In this document: in pieces, positions 24,970 to 33,556 of the stretch
Numbering within the stretch: position 1 is the stretch's first letter
How the letters are laid out: each line of letters opens with the position of its first letter
Source: Byssovorax sp.
GTDB taxonomy: Bacteria; Myxococcota_A; Polyangia; Polyangiales; Polyangiaceae
Length of the DNA: 49,672 nt
Reading direction: 5' to 3'
Assembly (NCBI GenBank): GCA_025362495.1
Contig: JANYGI010000230.1
Span: 1 to 49,672 of the forward strand
Position numbers and translations under genes: made by a program
The notes under the pieces: generated by a model
What the model was told of the DNA's origin: nothing
The model's input: the letters and a program-made list of their open reading frames with translations, nothing else
Databases searched by the model: none

Positions 24970-25931
24970 TCTCGCGCGTCGCCGATCACTGCTTCTGGTT
25001 CGGTCGTTACCTGGAGCGGGCCGAGAGCTGCGCGCGGGTCCTCCAGGTCACGAGCAGCCTCGCGCTCGACACCGAGCTCACCCAGGAGCAGTGCTGGCTC
25101 CCGGTGATCATCGTCGCCGGCGAAGAGGCCCGCTTCCTCGAACGGCACGGCGAAAAGGCCTCTGCCGACGGCGAGGCCGTGCAGCGCTACCTCACCTGGG
25201 ACGAGGGCATGGCCTCGCTCCGCCACGCGGTCTGCGCCGCGCGCGAGAACGCCCGATCGATCCGCGAGGTGGTGAGCCTCGAGGCCTGGGAGGCCGTCAA
25301 CGAGCTCTACCTGTGGATCACCGGCAAGGCCGGTCGCGAGGCCTACGAGGCGCACCGTTATGGCTTCTACCTGCACGTGCGCCGCGCGGTGCAGCTCTCG
25401 CTCGGCTTGCTCCGCAGCACGATGCTCCACGACACGCCCCTCGATTTCATCTGGCTCGGCGTGATGCTCGAGCGCACCGGGCAGACGGCGCGCGTGCTCG
25501 ACGTCCACCACCACGTGCTGGCCCCCGTGGCCTCGCGTCATCAGGTCGTCGACACGGCGCTGTGGCTGGCGCTGCTGCGCGCGTGCTCGGGCTTCGAGCC
25601 CTTCATGAAGCGCAACCCCGGCCGCGTGACCGGCGCGGCCGTCGCGTCGTTCCTGCTGCTCGAGCCCTCGTTTCCACGGTCGATCCGCTTCTGCGTCCAC
25701 GCGGCGCACGACTGCCTGAGCGCGATCCGCCCGCCCGGCGCGTCGTCGCTGCCCGGCGGCGAGAGCGTGGCCCGCCTCGGCGAGCTCGACGAGTGGGTGC
25801 GCCAGCGCGGCGTCGCGGACGCGCAGGCCGGTTCGATTCATGCTGTCTTGACCCACATCGTGGACGAGACGGCCTTCATTGGTAATCTCGTCTCGCGCGA
25901 GCTCTTCGGTGTCAGCGCTGTGCCGGCCTGA
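24966..25931 (+). CDS. alpha-E domain protein
   Basis: A 321-residue, wholly helical protein of the alpha-E family (DUF403). It starts MISRVADHCFWFGRYLERAE, the family signature, and continues with RENARSIREVVSLEAWEAVN, FYLHVRRAVQLSLGLL and WLGVMLERTGQTARVLDVHHH. The conserved R-x-x-E-R-A-E and R-E-N-A-R patterns could hold a metal or act with the ATP-grasp partner. The biochemical role is not established; the constant link with permuted ATP-grasp and transglutaminase genes suggests a subunit or modifying enzyme of the same product. The ATG overlaps the upstream stop, so translation is coupled. It ends 18 nt before the next gene. Confidence 0.9.
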   Translation: MISRVADHCFWFGRYLERAESCARVLQVTSSLALDTELTQEQCWLPVIIVAGEEARFLERHGEKASADGEAVQRYLTWDEGMASLRHAVCAARENARSIREVVSLEAWEAVNELYLWITGKAGREAYEAHRYGFYLHVRRAVQLSLGLLRSTMLHDTPLDFIWLGVMLERTGQTARVLDVHHHVLAPVASRHQVVDTALWLALLRACSGFEPFMKRNPGRVTGAAVASFLLLEPSFPRSIRFCVHAAHDCLSAIRPPGASSLPGGESVARLGELDEWVRQRGVADAQAGSIHAVLTHIVDETAFIGNLVSRELFGVSAVPA

Positions 25932-25949
25932 TCTCGCCTTCATTCCATC

Positions 25950-27674
25950 ATGCCCAATCTGCTCGCGATGTCCTTCGAGGGCGATCTCGTCCCCTCGTTC
26001 AACCTGCGTTGCCTCCAGGAGCCCGGGAAAGCGCCGGACGGCTGGGGCCTCGGTTACTATCCTGCCGGCGAGCCGGCAGCCTCGGTGATCAAGGAGGGCG
26101 CCCCGACCGAGGGGAGCCGCCGCGCCACGATCATCCCGGGCTGGGATCACCTCGCCGGATCGGTGTTCTTGCTCCACCTGCGCACCGCGAGCTGGGGTGC
26201 GGCGACGGCGGCCAACACCCAGCCTTTCCTGCGCAGCCACGGTGGCCGTGATCTCCTGTTCGCGCACGGCGGCAGCCTCGAGCGTCGCCTGGCGCCCCTC
26301 GCGAACGCGGCCTTCGAGCCCGTGGGATCGACCGACAGCGAGATCATCTTCTGTCGCCTGCTCAGCCTGCTCGCGGCCTCCGGGACACGGACTCTCGACG
26401 AGCTCGATCCCGTGGTGTTCAGCCGCTGGCTCGCCGATCTCAACGCGCAAGGCAGCCTGACCCTCGCCATCACCGACGGGCACTCTCTCTTCCTCTACGC
26501 CGACGTCAACGGCCACGGCGAGCTCCACCTCGCCCACCTCGCCCCGCCCTATGCGCAGGTGCAGCTCACCGATCCCGATCTCGAGGTCGATCTCACGAGC
26601 CACGGCGTCAAGCGACCGAAAGGCATCCTCGCCTGCTCCACGCCGCTCGAGGTGAGCGCCGATGTCGCCGTCACGTGGAGCCGGGTCGACCCGGGTCATC
26701 TCCTCGTGATCCGGGAGGGGGCCATTCACGCCGACCACACCCCGAGCGGGACACTCGCCGACACCTCCCCTGCGCGCCCGAGGCAGCCTGTCCGCGCCGC
26801 CGTGAAGTGCCTCGACGTCCGCCATCGCACCGTCTACCGTTATGGAAACCCGGTCGAGAAGAGCTTTCACCTGCTCCGCGTCGTGCCTTTTCACGATCGG
26901 ATGCAGAGCGTCCTCGAGCACAATCTCTTCGTCTCCGTCGGCGGGCAAGAGGTCGAGTACGAAGACGTCTTCGGCAACCAGGCCCGCAAGATCCACATTT
27001 CCCAGCCCTTCACCGAGCTGGTGATCGACGCCCGCTCGAAGGTCGAGCTGCGCGACGTCGATCCGCTGAGCTTCCGGCGGCTGCGCACCCGCACCACGAT
27101 CCCGCTGGTGTGGATGCCCTGGCAGCGCCACATGCTCCAGCCGTACCTGCTCCCGCCCGAGCTCCCCGAGAACCAGCTCGTGGATCTGACCGAGTACGCG
27201 ATGAGCTTCGCCCGCCGCAACGACGACGATCTCATTGACACGCTGCTCGACGTCAACGCCACGATCCACAAGGAGTACGCGTACCGCCAGGGGTCGACCA
27301 CCAACGCCACCACGGCCTACGAGGTGTTCTCGATGCGCCAGGGCGTCTGTCAGGACTTCGCCAACCTCTTCATCTGCATGGCGCGCCTGCTCGGCGTGCC
27401 GGCGCGGTACGTGTGCGGCTACCTCTACACGGGGCCGAAGCACGAGAATCAAGCCCAGGCCGAGGCGTCGCACGCCTGGGCGCAGGTGTATCTCCCCGAG
27501 GTGGGCTGGCGCGGCTTCGATCCGACCAACGGAGTCCTGACCCAGACTGACCACGTGAGAGTGGCAGTCGGGCGGAGCTACGTCGACGCCACTCCGACCG
27601 GAGGCGCCATCTTCCGGGGCGGCGGCGGCGAGATGCTCGAGGTCGCGGTCACCTGCGAGCTCGCCCCGGACTGA
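25950..27674 (+). CDS. class II amidotransferase-like domain fused to transglutaminase
   Basis: A 574-residue fusion. Residues 1-265 follow the class II (Ntn) glutamine amidotransferase pattern of YafJ-like proteins: MPNLLAMSFEG, DGWGLGYY (30-37), HLRTASWG (76-83), NTQPF (89-93), FAHGGSL (104-110) and VGSTDSE (125-131). The catalytic Cys2 is Pro2, and the oxyanion Asn of HNG is Gly107, so ordinary glutamine hydrolysis is not expected. Residues about 287-574 are a bacterial transglutaminase-like module with its N-terminal beta domain (LDVRHRTVYRYGNPVEKSFH) and a complete Cys467 (GVCQDFANL), His508 (ASHAWAQVY), Asp524 (GFDPTN) triad. It is third in the ATP-grasp/alpha-E operon, where these peptidase-like domains are thought to trim or transfer the amide-linked product. 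No ribosome-binding site is evident. Confidence 0.88.
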   Translation: MPNLLAMSFEGDLVPSFNLRCLQEPGKAPDGWGLGYYPAGEPAASVIKEGAPTEGSRRATIIPGWDHLAGSVFLLHLRTASWGAATAANTQPFLRSHGGRDLLFAHGGSLERRLAPLANAAFEPVGSTDSEIIFCRLLSLLAASGTRTLDELDPVVFSRWLADLNAQGSLTLAITDGHSLFLYADVNGHGELHLAHLAPPYAQVQLTDPDLEVDLTSHGVKRPKGILACSTPLEVSADVAVTWSRVDPGHLLVIREGAIHADHTPSGTLADTSPARPRQPVRAAVKCLDVRHRTVYRYGNPVEKSFHLLRVVPFHDRMQSVLEHNLFVSVGGQEVEYEDVFGNQARKIHISQPFTELVIDARSKVELRDVDPLSFRRLRTRTTIPLVWMPWQRHMLQPYLLPPELPENQLVDLTEYAMSFARRNDDDLIDTLLDVNATIHKEYAYRQGSTTNATTAYEVFSMRQGVCQDFANLFICMARLLGVPARYVCGYLYTGPKHENQAQAEASHAWAQVYLPEVGWRGFDPTNGVLTQTDHVRVAVGRSYVDATPTGGAIFRGGGGEMLEVAVTCELAPD

Positions 27675-27680
27675 AGCAGC

Positions 27681-28370
27681 TCAGTCGACGAGGGTGAGCC
27701 GGTGCGCGTCTTCGTCGCGGCGGCGAGCCGAGTCGAGGAGCAGATGGAGCAGCGGCACGTCGATGGTCCGCTCGGCGAGCGAGGGGGCCTCGGCGATCTC
27801 GATCGTCGGCTCTTGCCACCCGAGGATCTCGTGGACGGCGTCCACGCCGTGCACGCCCTTGCACTCGGCGTGGATGACCTCGCCCGACTCGCAGTGGAGC
27901 TCGCCGAGGCGGCCGCCGGAGACGACGCGGAGCGAGCAGGTCTTGCGCTCGAGGTTGAGGATCTGGAGCAGGCCCGCGAGGGTGATCCCCTCGATGTGCC
28001 CCCTGGCGCGCTGGGCGAGCTTCTCGCGGACGAGGTGCGGCAGCGCCGCGAGATCGCGCGGCTTCTCGAGGTAGGTCGCGCCGAGCTCCTTCAGGTGCTT
28101 GCGCGTATCCGACGTCCCGTAGGCCGTGAGCACGATCACCGGCATCCGCGCGTGCGCGCCCATGAGGTGCGCGAGCAGCGCGAAGCCGTCGAGCACCGGC
28201 ATGCTGAGATCGGTCACGACGAGATCGACGGGCGACGTGTAGAGGACGTTGATGGCCTCGCGGCCGTTCGCCGCCTGCACGATCCGGTAGCCCTCTTCCA
28301 TGTCTTCGAGGAGCTCCGCCAGCGCACTGCGGATGGCCTCGTCGTCTTCCACCAGGAGAATTACCTTCAT
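27681..28370 (-). CDS. response regulator with DUF4388 output domain
   Basis: A 229-residue protein. Residues 1-120 are a receiver domain: ILLVEDDEAIRSALAELLED, phospho-acceptor Asp in LVVTDLSMPVLDGFALL, Thr in VIVLTAYGTSD and a Lys-Pro pair in YLEKPRDL. Residues about 128-225 are a DUF4388 (PATAN-like) domain (IEGITLAGLLQILNLERKTC, then GRLGELHCESGEVIHAECKG), common in myxobacterial and other signalling proteins and thought to mediate protein contacts rather than DNA binding. The ATG has AAGGAG eight bases upstream. It lies 43 nt downstream of the degenerate hybrid kinase on the same strand, forming a two-gene unit, and converges on the transglutaminase gene with a 6-nt gap. Confidence 0.92.
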   Translation of the reverse strand: MKVILLVEDDEAIRSALAELLEDMEEGYRIVQAANGREAINVLYTSPVDLVVTDLSMPVLDGFALLAHLMGAHARMPVIVLTAYGTSDTRKHLKELGATYLEKPRDLAALPHLVREKLAQRARGHIEGITLAGLLQILNLERKTCSLRVVSGGRLGELHCESGEVIHAECKGVHGVDAVHEILGWQEPTIEIAEAPSLAERTIDVPLLHLLLDSARRRDEDAHRLTLVD

Positions 28371-28413
28371 GCTCGCGGCTCCTTCGCCGACGCGCGGCGG
28401 GGTTCGGTCTTGC

Positions 28414-31059
28414 TCACGGGACGCTCGGGCGGCTCTCGAGCGAGCGGGCCACCGTGGCGACGAGGTTGTGGTAGTCGAGCGGCTTGCTCAGGAACACCTT
28501 GGCGCCGAGGCTGCGCAGGCCCTCCTGGCTCGCCGACATGACCACGACGGGGATCTCGGCGAAGGCGCTGTCGCGGCTGATCTCGTCGAGGAAATGCCAG
28601 CCATCCATCACCGGCATCATCAGATCGAGGAGCACGACCTCGGGCGACTCGCCGTCGCGCAGGCCGTCGAGCGCCTCCTGGCCGTTCGACGCGGTCTGCA
28701 CCGTGTAGCCCTCCTCCTCGAGCACGTCGCGCATGGTCTCGCGCAGATCGTAGTCGTCATCGACGACGAGCACGGTGCGCTTGCGCCGCGTGTCGGAGGC
28801 CCGCAGCAGCGTCGAGGGCGGCGGATCCCGGACGATGAGCCCGTTGGAGAGCCCGAAGGTGATCACCGCGAGCGCCTCTGCCTCGCCGAGGCCGCGCGCC
28901 CGCAGCATCGCGACGACGTGGCCGCCGCGCTTCGGGCCGTCGCGCCGCAGCGCCGCCACGGTGGCCTGCGCTATCGCCGCGAGCTCTTGATCGCGGAAGC
29001 TCTCCGCGGGCGGCGAGTCGGTCGCGCGACGGGGCGGCGGCAACGTGGCCTGTCGCGGCGCCGTCGATAGAGAGCGCTTCGCCTGGGGCGGCGCCATCGT
29101 CGCGCGCACGCTCCCCTCGACGGGGGCCGGCAGCGGCGGCAAGTTGACGGCGCGCATCGACGGCGTCGTGACCGCGGTGCGGATGAGCAAGCGCTCGGTC
29201 GAGTCGGCGGGATCGATCGGGGCGCGCCCCGCGTTCGGCGGCGGCTGGACGCTCAGGGTCGGCGCTCCGGAGTCCCGCGCCAGCACGCCCTCGCGCAGCG
29301 CCAGGCTCCGGATCTGATCGAGATCGATAGGACGCATCAGCGTCGGGCAACGCGAGCGGATCAGGTAGCTGGCGATCTCGGGCGTGAGCACCCCGTCGGC
29401 GATGAAGACGAAGCGCCGACCGAGGCGCGGGTTGCGCGCGGCGATCTCGCTGTGGAGCGCGTGACCCGGCCGATCCGGCAAGCGCACATTGCAGAGGATC
29501 AGCGCCGGCTCCGATCCATAGGCCAGCAGCTGCGTCGCCTGCGCCGCGCTCCGCGCGACCCGCACCTCGAACTCGGGCAGCGACTGCACCATGATCTCGA
29601 GGAAGAGATCGTCGCCGTCGATCCAGTGAAGGACGGGGCGCACGCCGTCGGCGAGCTGCCGCTGCAGGTGCGAGGGCGCGTTGCCGATCGCCGCGTAACG
29701 GCCCGAGAGCGCGGTCCCCGTGCCTGCCGCGGGGAGCACGACGCTGCAGCTGACGTCGCCCCCGGGGCCGGGCGCTCCCATCTCGATGTGGCCCTCGTGG
29801 GCGACGACGATCTCCTGCGCGACCGCGAAGTCGACGGGGTGCTCATTCATCTGCTTCACCTCGTCGAAGAGGCTGGCGCGCGCGCCCGATCCGTCGTCGC
29901 CGGCGTCGCTCACCGTCACCACCTCGTCGGCGGCGCGGCGCTCGACGCCGAGCACGTAGCCGCGCGGGATGAGGTCTTCGGAGCGCGGATCGCCCGCGTC
30001 GTCAGGGGCCCCGATCGCGTTGAGCAGGAGCTGCACGACAAGCTGGATCAGCTCGCCGCGGCGGCCGACGACGAGGTGGCCCGCGTCGGCGCGGAGCTCG
30101 ACGTCGATGCGCCGCTGCCGGAACATCGGCTGGATCAGCGCGATGGCGTCAGCGGCGATCTCGCGCAGCTCGAGGCGCTCGGGCGTGCCGCGCTCCGTCA
30201 CCGCGAGGAAGCGCGCCGCGCCGGCCTGCGCGCGCTGGAGCGCCGAAGAGATCTCCGCGCCGCGCGCGCTCATCGCCGTGAGCGAGCGCGATCCCGGTCG
30301 CTCGAGGAGCGCCTCGACCGAGTGCTGCTGCTCCGCGAGGCCGCGCGCGAGATCGGCGAGGCGCGCGCTAGCCTCCTCGGCGAACCCGCTCGCGAGGAGC
30401 CCCAGCGCCGTCAGCCGCGCCGCGCGCACGCCGACGTTCTGCCCCTCGGCCCGCCGCTGCACGTCGCTCTGGCAGGCCATCTGCAGGGCGACGAGGTTGC
30501 ACGCGATCTCCAGCGTCGCCAGCGCGGCGGGCTGCGGCTCCTCGTCCGCGGCCCACGCCAGCACGATCGCCCCGTGCACGTGACGACCGACCGCCAGCGG
30601 GCAAGCGACCACGTGCGCCCACCCGGCCGCCGTCAACGCGGCGCGATCGATCGGCCCGACCGCGCCCTCGCGGCCGTCGTCGATCACCATCTTGCGCTGC
30701 TGCGCCGCGCGCTGAGCGACGAACCACGGTGCGCCCGCGAGCCGGAGCCGCTCGAGCGAGGCGCGGTGCTGCCGGGGCACGCCGTGCTCCGCGACCAGCT
30801 CGAGCGAGCCCGCGCTCGCGGTGTACGCCGCGCCGCGCGAGCACCCGACCCCGGCGAGGAGCAGGTCGAGCGTGTCCGACAGCATGCCGCCCTGCTTCGT
30901 GCCTGCGAGGGAGCGGGAGAGGATCACCAGCAAATCAAGCGGCGAGATGACCCGGGCGGCCCCGTGGGTCGGCGGCAGAGGAGTGTGCACCCGTGCAGGG
31001 TGCGCTGGTCCGCGAACAATGTCGCGCACGGAGCAAGAGGGCGCCGCCGTGAAATTCAT
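28414..31059 (-). CDS. degenerate hybrid histidine kinase (GAF, HK-like, pseudo-REC, REC)
   Basis: An 881-residue soluble protein. A GAF-like domain spans about 50-200. Residues 215-290 resemble a dimerisation domain, but where kinases have A-H-E the sequence is GFAEEAS, so Glu228 replaces the phosphorylated His. The ATPase-like part (290-465) keeps an Asn in QLLLNAI and a DAGDDGSG loop but lacks the glycine-rich G2 box. A first receiver (about 480-595) has Asn524 instead of Asp (LILCNVRLP). A Pro/Ala-rich linker and a helical segment follow, then an intact C-terminal receiver with Asp812 (LLDLMMPVMDGWHF). It probably works as a scaffold or phosphate sink rather than a kinase. The ATG at 31059 has no Shine-Dalgarno sequence, so the true start may be further in. 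It lies upstream of the DUF4388 regulator. Confidence 0.85.
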   Translation of the reverse strand: MNFTAAPSCSVRDIVRGPAHPARVHTPLPPTHGAARVISPLDLLVILSRSLAGTKQGGMLSDTLDLLLAGVGCSRGAAYTASAGSLELVAEHGVPRQHRASLERLRLAGAPWFVAQRAAQQRKMVIDDGREGAVGPIDRAALTAAGWAHVVACPLAVGRHVHGAIVLAWAADEEPQPAALATLEIACNLVALQMACQSDVQRRAEGQNVGVRAARLTALGLLASGFAEEASARLADLARGLAEQQHSVEALLERPGSRSLTAMSARGAEISSALQRAQAGAARFLAVTERGTPERLELREIAADAIALIQPMFRQRRIDVELRADAGHLVVGRRGELIQLVVQLLLNAIGAPDDAGDPRSEDLIPRGYVLGVERRAADEVVTVSDAGDDGSGARASLFDEVKQMNEHPVDFAVAQEIVVAHEGHIEMGAPGPGGDVSCSVVLPAAGTGTALSGRYAAIGNAPSHLQRQLADGVRPVLHWIDGDDLFLEIMVQSLPEFEVRVARSAAQATQLLAYGSEPALILCNVRLPDRPGHALHSEIAARNPRLGRRFVFIADGVLTPEIASYLIRSRCPTLMRPIDLDQIRSLALREGVLARDSGAPTLSVQPPPNAGRAPIDPADSTERLLIRTAVTTPSMRAVNLPPLPAPVEGSVRATMAPPQAKRSLSTAPRQATLPPPRRATDSPPAESFRDQELAAIAQATVAALRRDGPKRGGHVVAMLRARGLGEAEALAVITFGLSNGLIVRDPPPSTLLRASDTRRKRTVLVVDDDYDLRETMRDVLEEEGYTVQTASNGQEALDGLRDGESPEVVLLDLMMPVMDGWHFLDEISRDSAFAEIPVVVMSASQEGLRSLGAKVFLSKPLDYHNLVATVARSLESRPSVP

Positions 31060-31074
31060 GCTGCGAACCCGAAC

Positions 31075-31088
31075 GTTGGTTCACCAAC
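31075..31088. promoter_or_regulatory. inverted repeat in divergent kinase promoter region
   Basis: GTTGGT-TC-ACCAAC is a perfect 6-bp inverted repeat with a 2-nt spacer, 16 nt upstream of the pseudo-kinase start codon and in the 189-nt region shared with the divergent kinase gene. Confidence 0.33.
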
Positions 31089-31099
31089 AATGCCCTGAG

Positions 31100-31121
31100 C
31101 ACCTTTCGTCCTCCGAAGGTG
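31100..31121. promoter_or_regulatory. second inverted repeat in the same region
   Basis: CACCTT and AAGGTG form 6-bp arms around a 10-nt loop. With the repeat at 31075 this makes two dyads within 50 bp between divergent signalling genes, suiting one shared regulator. Confidence 0.3.
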
Positions 31122-31221
31122 ATTGCAATGCAGCGCGCGGAGGGACGACACTTCACCGCGAAAGCGCGCGCGGCTCTCGTCGTATCGTCCCTCGCGCGCC
31201 CGTTCATCCGCAGAGAGAAAG

Positions 31222-31239
31222 GCGATCGCCAGCGATCGC
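31222..31239 (+). promoter_or_regulatory. paired GCGATCGC palindromes beside a ribosome-binding site
   Basis: Two GCGATCGC octamers are separated by only CA and end 1 nt before the GGAG of the kinase gene at 31249. They are self-complementary, so they could serve as a protein site or, in RNA, fold next to the start codon. Confidence 0.3.
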
Positions 31240-31248
31240 GGGAGTGGA

Positions 31249-33504
31249 ATGGTAGAGCGGGCTCTTGCATCTATCCGACCGGTCAGCGTTCTCCTCGTCG
31301 ACGACCACGAAGAGAACCTGCTCGCGCTCGAGGTGACGCTCGATTTACCAGGCGTGAGCCTCGTCAAGGCGAGCTCCGGGGCCGAGGCGCTCCGCTGCGT
31401 GCTGCGCGGCAACTTCGCGGTGATCCTCCTCGACGTGTCCATGCCCGAGATGGACGGCTTCGAGGTGGCCCGCCTGATCAAGCAGCGCGTGCGGAGCCGG
31501 CACATCCCGATCGTGTTCCTCACGGCGGCGATCAAGGACGTCGAGAGCATCTACCGCGGCTACGAGGTCGGGGCCGTCGACTACATCCTGAAGCCGATCG
31601 ACGCCGACGTGGTGCGGGCCAAGGTCGCGGTCTTCGTCGAGCTCTACCGGCGCGGCGAGGAGATCGTGCGCCAGGCCGAGCAGCTCCGCGAGGCCGACGA
31701 GCGCCGCCGCGAGACCGAGATCGCCGAGCTGCGCGGCGCGACCGAGCGCCGCTACCACCGCCTCGCCGACGCCGTCCCGCAGCTCGTGTGGACCGCGGAT
31801 CCGAGCGGCGCGTTCACCTACTTCAACCAGCGCTGGATGGACTACACGGGCTACACGCTCGGGCAGTCGCTCGGCTCGGCGTGGGCCTCGTTCATCCACC
31901 CGAACGACGCGCAGCGCTTCCTCGATCAGTGGAACGGCGCGCTCCAGGCCGGGACGCCGATCCGCAGCGAGTGCCGCCTCCGCCGCGCGCAAGGCAGCTA
32001 CCGCTGGCACCTCTGCGAGATCCTCCCCGAGCACGATCAGGAGCAGAGCCTCTGCGGGTGGCTCGGCACGTTCACCGATCTCGACGAGAACAAGCGCCTC
32101 GAAGAAGAGCGGCAGCGCGTCCTCATCCGTGAGCAGGCCGCGCGCTCCGAGGCCGAGATCGCCCTGCAGCGCCTCGAATTTCTCGCCGAGGCCAGCGCCC
32201 TGCTGACGCGATCGCTGGACGTGACCGGGATCCTGAACGGGCTGACCGCGCTGGTCACGCCGCGCCTGTGCGCGTGGTGCGTCGTCGATCTGGTGCGCGA
32301 AGGCGGCGCGATCGATCAGGCCGCGTTCGGCCACGAAGATCCCGCGCTGCTCTCCGCCGGCGCCGAGCTGGCGCGGCGGCACCCCGCGTCGGAGGGCGCC
32401 ACGTTCGGCGTCGCCGGCGTGATCCGCACCCTCCAGCCGCAGACGTCGGCGTGCGATCCGGTGACGCTGGCGGCCGCGCTCGGCGTCGAGAACGTCGAGA
32501 CGATCCGTCGCCTCGGCGCCGCGGCGTTCCTCACGGTGCCGCTCTGCGCGCGCGGGCAGGTGCTCGGCGCGCTCACGCTCGTCACCTCGACGCCGTCGCG
32601 CGGGTTCGATCCGTCGGACGTCGCGCTGGTGGTGGACCTGAGCCAGCGCGCCGCGCTCGCCGTCGAGAACGCGCGCCTCTACGCGTCCGCGCAGCAGGCG
32701 ATCCGCATCCGCGAAGAGTTCCTCTCCATCGCCTCGCACGAGCTCCGCACGCCGCTCTCGGCCCTCGAGCTCCAGGTGCAGAGCTTCCAGATCCAGCTGC
32801 GAAAGGAGCCGATCGACCTCCCCCGCGTCGTCTCGAAGGCCGACGTGATCCGCCGGCAGGTCGACCGCCTCGCGCGCCTGATCAGCGAGATGCTCGACGT
32901 GTCGCGGATCGACGCGGGGCGCCTCGAGCTCGTGATCGAGGACGTCGATCTCGGCGAGCTCGTGCGCGAGGTCGTCGGCCGCTTCGGCGGCGAGCTCGAG
33001 CGCGCCGCGACCGAGCTCTCGGTCGCCCTCGAGCCCGCCGTCGTCGGCCCGTGGGATCGCCTCCGCCTCGATCAGGTCGTGACCAACCTGCTCCACAACG
33101 CGATCAAGTACGGCAAGGGCGCGCCGATCCACATCGCGCTCGGCCTCGACGCCGAGACGGGCGCGGCGCGCCTCACCGTGACTGATCACGGCATCGGGAT
33201 CTCGGAGGCGGACCAGCCGCGGATCTTCGGCCGCTTCGAGCGCGCGGTCTCGTCGCGAGCCTACGGCGGGATGGGTGTCGGCCTCTTCATCGTCGCGCAG
33301 ATCCTCGCCGCGCACCGCGCCGAGATCACGGTCGAGAGCGCGCCGGGCGCGGGCGCGACGTTCACCGTGAAGCTGCCCATGGATCGCTTCACCGTGCCGC
33401 CCGAGGCGGCGTCCAGCGTGCCTGTCGAGCCGAAACCGTCGCGCGACGAGCCGCCCGCCGGGCAAGTTCCCAACGCTCCTTTCGTACCGCCGACGCCCGA
33501 CTGA
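31249..33504 (+). CDS. REC-PAS-GAF sensor histidine kinase
   Basis: A 751-residue soluble kinase. Domains in order: receiver at about 10-130 (VSVLLVDDHEENLLALEVTL; Asp62 in ILLDVSMPEMDGF; Lys-Pro in YILKPID); a short coiled coil; PAS at about 165-285 (RLADAVPQLVWTADPSGAFT, GYTLGQSLGSAW); GAF at about 305-465 ending in ALAVENARLYASAQQAI; a dimerisation domain with phospho-acceptor His497 in [15 protein letters not shown]; and a catalytic ATPase domain (NLLHNAIKYGKG, DHGIGISEADQ, GGMGVGLFIVAQI). No membrane helix is seen, so input is cytoplasmic. The ATG at 31249 has GGGAG about five bases upstream. It is divergent from the pseudo-kinase and 52 nt upstream of the poly-HAMP kinase, likely co-transcribed. 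Confidence 0.93.
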   Translation: MVERALASIRPVSVLLVDDHEENLLALEVTLDLPGVSLVKASSGAEALRCVLRGNFAVILLDVSMPEMDGFEVARLIKQRVRSRHIPIVFLTAAIKDVESIYRGYEVGAVDYILKPIDADVVRAKVAVFVELYRRGEEIVRQAEQLREADERRRETEIAELRGATERRYHRLADAVPQLVWTADPSGAFTYFNQRWMDYTGYTLGQSLGSAWASFIHPNDAQRFLDQWNGALQAGTPIRSECRLRRAQGSYRWHLCEILPEHDQEQSLCGWLGTFTDLDENKRLEEERQRVLIREQAARSEAEIALQRLEFLAEASALLTRSLDVTGILNGLTALVTPRLCAWCVVDLVREGGAIDQAAFGHEDPALLSAGAELARRHPASEGATFGVAGVIRTLQPQTSACDPVTLAAALGVENVETIRRLGAAAFLTVPLCARGQVLGALTLVTSTPSRGFDPSDVALVVDLSQRAALAVENARLYASAQQAIRIREEFLSIASHELRTPLSALELQVQSFQIQLRKEPIDLPRVVSKADVIRRQVDRLARLISEMLDVSRIDAGRLELVIEDVDLGELVREVVGRFGGELERAATELSVALEPAVVGPWDRLRLDQVVTNLLHNAIKYGKGAPIHIALGLDAETGAARLTVTDHGIGISEADQPRIFGRFERAVSSRAYGGMGVGLFIVAQILAAHRAEITVESAPGAGATFTVKLPMDRFTVPPEAASSVPVEPKPSRDEPPAGQVPNAPFVPPTPD

Positions 33505-33556
33505 CCGTTATTCTCGGCCTCCCTAGCCCTGGCGCGACGGAGGCGGAGCAACGGTG

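Noticed and set aside
24735-27554. 939-codon open frame on the minus strand
   Set aside because: Antisense of the alpha-E and amidotransferase-transglutaminase genes; no recognisable fold or start signal.
31222-31239. GCGATCGC pair as a cyanobacterial HIP1-type repeat
   Set aside because: Gene content is not cyanobacterial and only one tight pair stands out; it is kept only as a local candidate site.
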